Assembly: GCA_934630375.1 (NCBI GenBank)
Contig: CAKTVQ010000041.1
Location: forward strand, 1-8,855
Length of the DNA stretch: 8,855 nucleotides
Direction: 5' to 3'
From: an uncultured Collinsella sp.
GTDB lineage: Bacteria > Actinomycetota > Coriobacteriia > Coriobacteriales > Coriobacteriaceae
The notes under the pieces were generated by a model. That model did no database searches, was not told the DNA's origin, and saw only the letters and a program-made list of their open reading frames with translations. A program made the translations under genes and the position numbers. This document shows, piece by piece, positions 7,996 to 8,855 of this stretch (positions within the stretch are counted from its first letter, which is position 1; each line of letters opens with the position of its first letter).

Positions 7996-8448
7996 TTAGA
8001 ACGGGATGTCCTCATCGTAGACGTCGACCGCGGGCGGCGTGGCCACCGGTGCGGCAGGACGTGCTGCGGGCGCGGGAGCTGCGGGGGCGTAACCGCCCTG
8101 ATCGTAGCCACCCTGGCCACCACGGGAGCTCATAAACTCGATCTCATCGACGATGACCTCAAGCTTGCTCCGGCGCTGACCGTCGCGCTCCCAAGAGCTG
8201 TAGCGCAGCTTGCCCTCGATCGCGACCTTGTTTCCCTTTGCCAGGAAACGGCTCACGGCCTCGGCGCGGGTGCCGAACATAGTGCAGTCGACAAAGTTGG
8301 GATAGTCCTCCCACTCGCCAGTCTGCGCGTTGCGGCGACGATCGTTCACGGCGACGCCAAAGGACAGAACCTGGGTTCCGCCGGCGGTGGCGCGCAGCTC
8401 GGGATCGCGGGTGAGGTTACCGGTGATGTTCACTCGATTGATGCTCAT
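7996..8448 (-). CDS. ssb: Single-stranded DNA-binding protein
   Basis: Coats single-stranded DNA during replication and repair and recruits partner proteins. It has 150 aa with an N-terminal OB fold at about 1-107, starting MSINRVNITGNLTRDPELR; conserved parts include NFVDCTMFGTRAEAV (51-65) and GNKVAIEGKLRYSSW (72-86). A flexible Gly/Ala/Pro linker (about 108-143) leads to the acidic tip DEDIPF, the partner-binding tail. The start is ATG 8448. The upstream AGAGGAAG is 10-11 bases away, a little far. It sits between rpsF (48 bases) and rpsR (72 bases) in the usual order. The intact tail and the operon place mark it as the main chromosomal SSB and not a plasmid or phage copy. Confidence 0.97.
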   Translation of the reverse strand: MSINRVNITGNLTRDPELRATAGGTQVLSFGVAVNDRRRNAQTGEWEDYPNFVDCTMFGTRAEAVSRFLAKGNKVAIEGKLRYSSWERDGQRRSKLEVIVDEIEFMSSRGGQGGYDQGGYAPAAPAPAARPAAPVATPPAVDVYDEDIPF

Positions 8449-8496
8449 AACTCACTACTTCCTCTTGGGGCACAAGCCCAGTCCAAAACGACAGTC

Positions 8497-8790
8497 TTAC
8501 TCCTGGTCGTCGCGACGGACGATCATGTGGCGGACCACAGCGTCGGTGATGCGCAGGACGCGATCAAGCTCGGCGATCTGGGTAGGATCTGCGTGGAAGT
8601 TGATGAGGGTGTAGTCACCATCGGTGAGGTCGTTGATCTCGTAGGCGAGCTTGCGCTTGCCCCACTCGTCAACGGAGTCGACCTTGCCAGCGCCCTCAGC
8701 GATCGTGGTATCGATACGCTTCATAACAGCGAGACGAGTCTCGGGGTCGAGCGACGGGTCAACAAAGAACAGCAGTTCATAAGCCTTCAT
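8497..8790 (-). CDS. rpsF: 30S ribosomal protein bS6
   Basis: Small-subunit platform protein that pairs with bS18. It has 97 aa. MKAYELLFFVDPSLDPE opens the ferredoxin-like fold, EWGKRKLAYEINDLTDGDY (42-60) is the conserved RNA- and S18-facing segment, and RVLRITDAVVRHMIVR (77-92) closes it. The C-terminus ends DDQE, with no long acidic extension or poly-Glu tail. The start is ATG 8790, with AGGAGGTGA (8795-8803) upstream, one of the strongest ribosome binding sites in the window. An upstream in-frame start at 8811 would run through that site and is rejected. It is the first gene of the operon in view. Confidence 0.97.
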   Translation of the reverse strand: MKAYELLFFVDPSLDPETRLAVMKRIDTTIAEGAGKVDSVDEWGKRKLAYEINDLTDGDYTLINFHADPTQIAELDRVLRITDAVVRHMIVRRDDQE

Positions 8791-8816
8791 ATTGTCACCT
8801 CCTCTGGGCAAATGTG

Positions 8817-8845
8817 GCTTCAGGTCGTGAAGGTGCGCCTGAAGC
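8817..8845 (-). promoter_or_regulatory. Inverted repeat in the rpsF leader
   Basis: GCUUCAGG and CCUGAAGC form a perfect 8-bp stem around a 13-base loop, 13 bases upstream of the rpsF Shine-Dalgarno. Operons encoding bS6 and bS18 are known in many bacteria to carry a leader motif bound by the S6:S18 complex, with a CCG in a bulge. I see the stem in the right place but no clear CCG bulge, and the leader is cut by the window edge. Confidence 0.45.
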
Positions 8846-8855
8846 AGGAAAAGAC

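Overview
This window is ordinary core chromosome of a GC-rich Gram-positive, most likely an actinobacterium of the class Coriobacteriia (a Collinsella-like genome is my best guess). The guess rests on base composition and protein style, including a bS18 of the CxxC...CxxH type and an alanine/glutamate-rich bL9 tail. It is a family-level impression, not a database result. All nine genes lie on the minus strand, so transcription runs from the right edge to the left edge.

Right part (8855 to 7031): the conserved ribosomal/replication operon rpsF (bS6), ssb, rpsR (bS18), rplI (bL9). It is preceded by the proximal part of its leader, which holds an 8-bp inverted repeat. It ends at a very strong intrinsic terminator (13-bp stem, GAAA loop, U tract). 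A stem with a UUCG loop sits between ssb and rpsR. bS6 and bS18 bind each other in the 30S platform, so these RNA structures are candidates for autoregulation.

Middle part (7030 to 2683): dnaB (replicative helicase) after a gene-free gap of about 150 bases that should hold its promoter, then purA (IMP to adenylosuccinate) and purD (GAR synthetase, second step of purine synthesis). purD starts at TTG behind a perfect Shine-Dalgarno sequence. The 118-base purA-purD gap contains two mutually exclusive stems and is the most switch-like intergenic region here.

Left part (2661 to 9): a Nudix hydrolase of the ADP-ribose pyrophosphatase type with an acidic N-terminal extension, 21 bases after purD. 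It is followed by a complete ABC exporter half-transporter. The exporter has two plausible starts, and the stretch before it carries a 15-bp bulged long-range inverted repeat plus a perfect 9-bp hairpin.

The genes themselves are familiar housekeeping genes: translation, single-strand DNA binding and helicase for replication, and purine supply. I saw no phage, insertion sequence, CRISPR array, toxin system or unfamiliar protein. What deserves a second look is the untranslated DNA between genes, plus two unusual protein tails.
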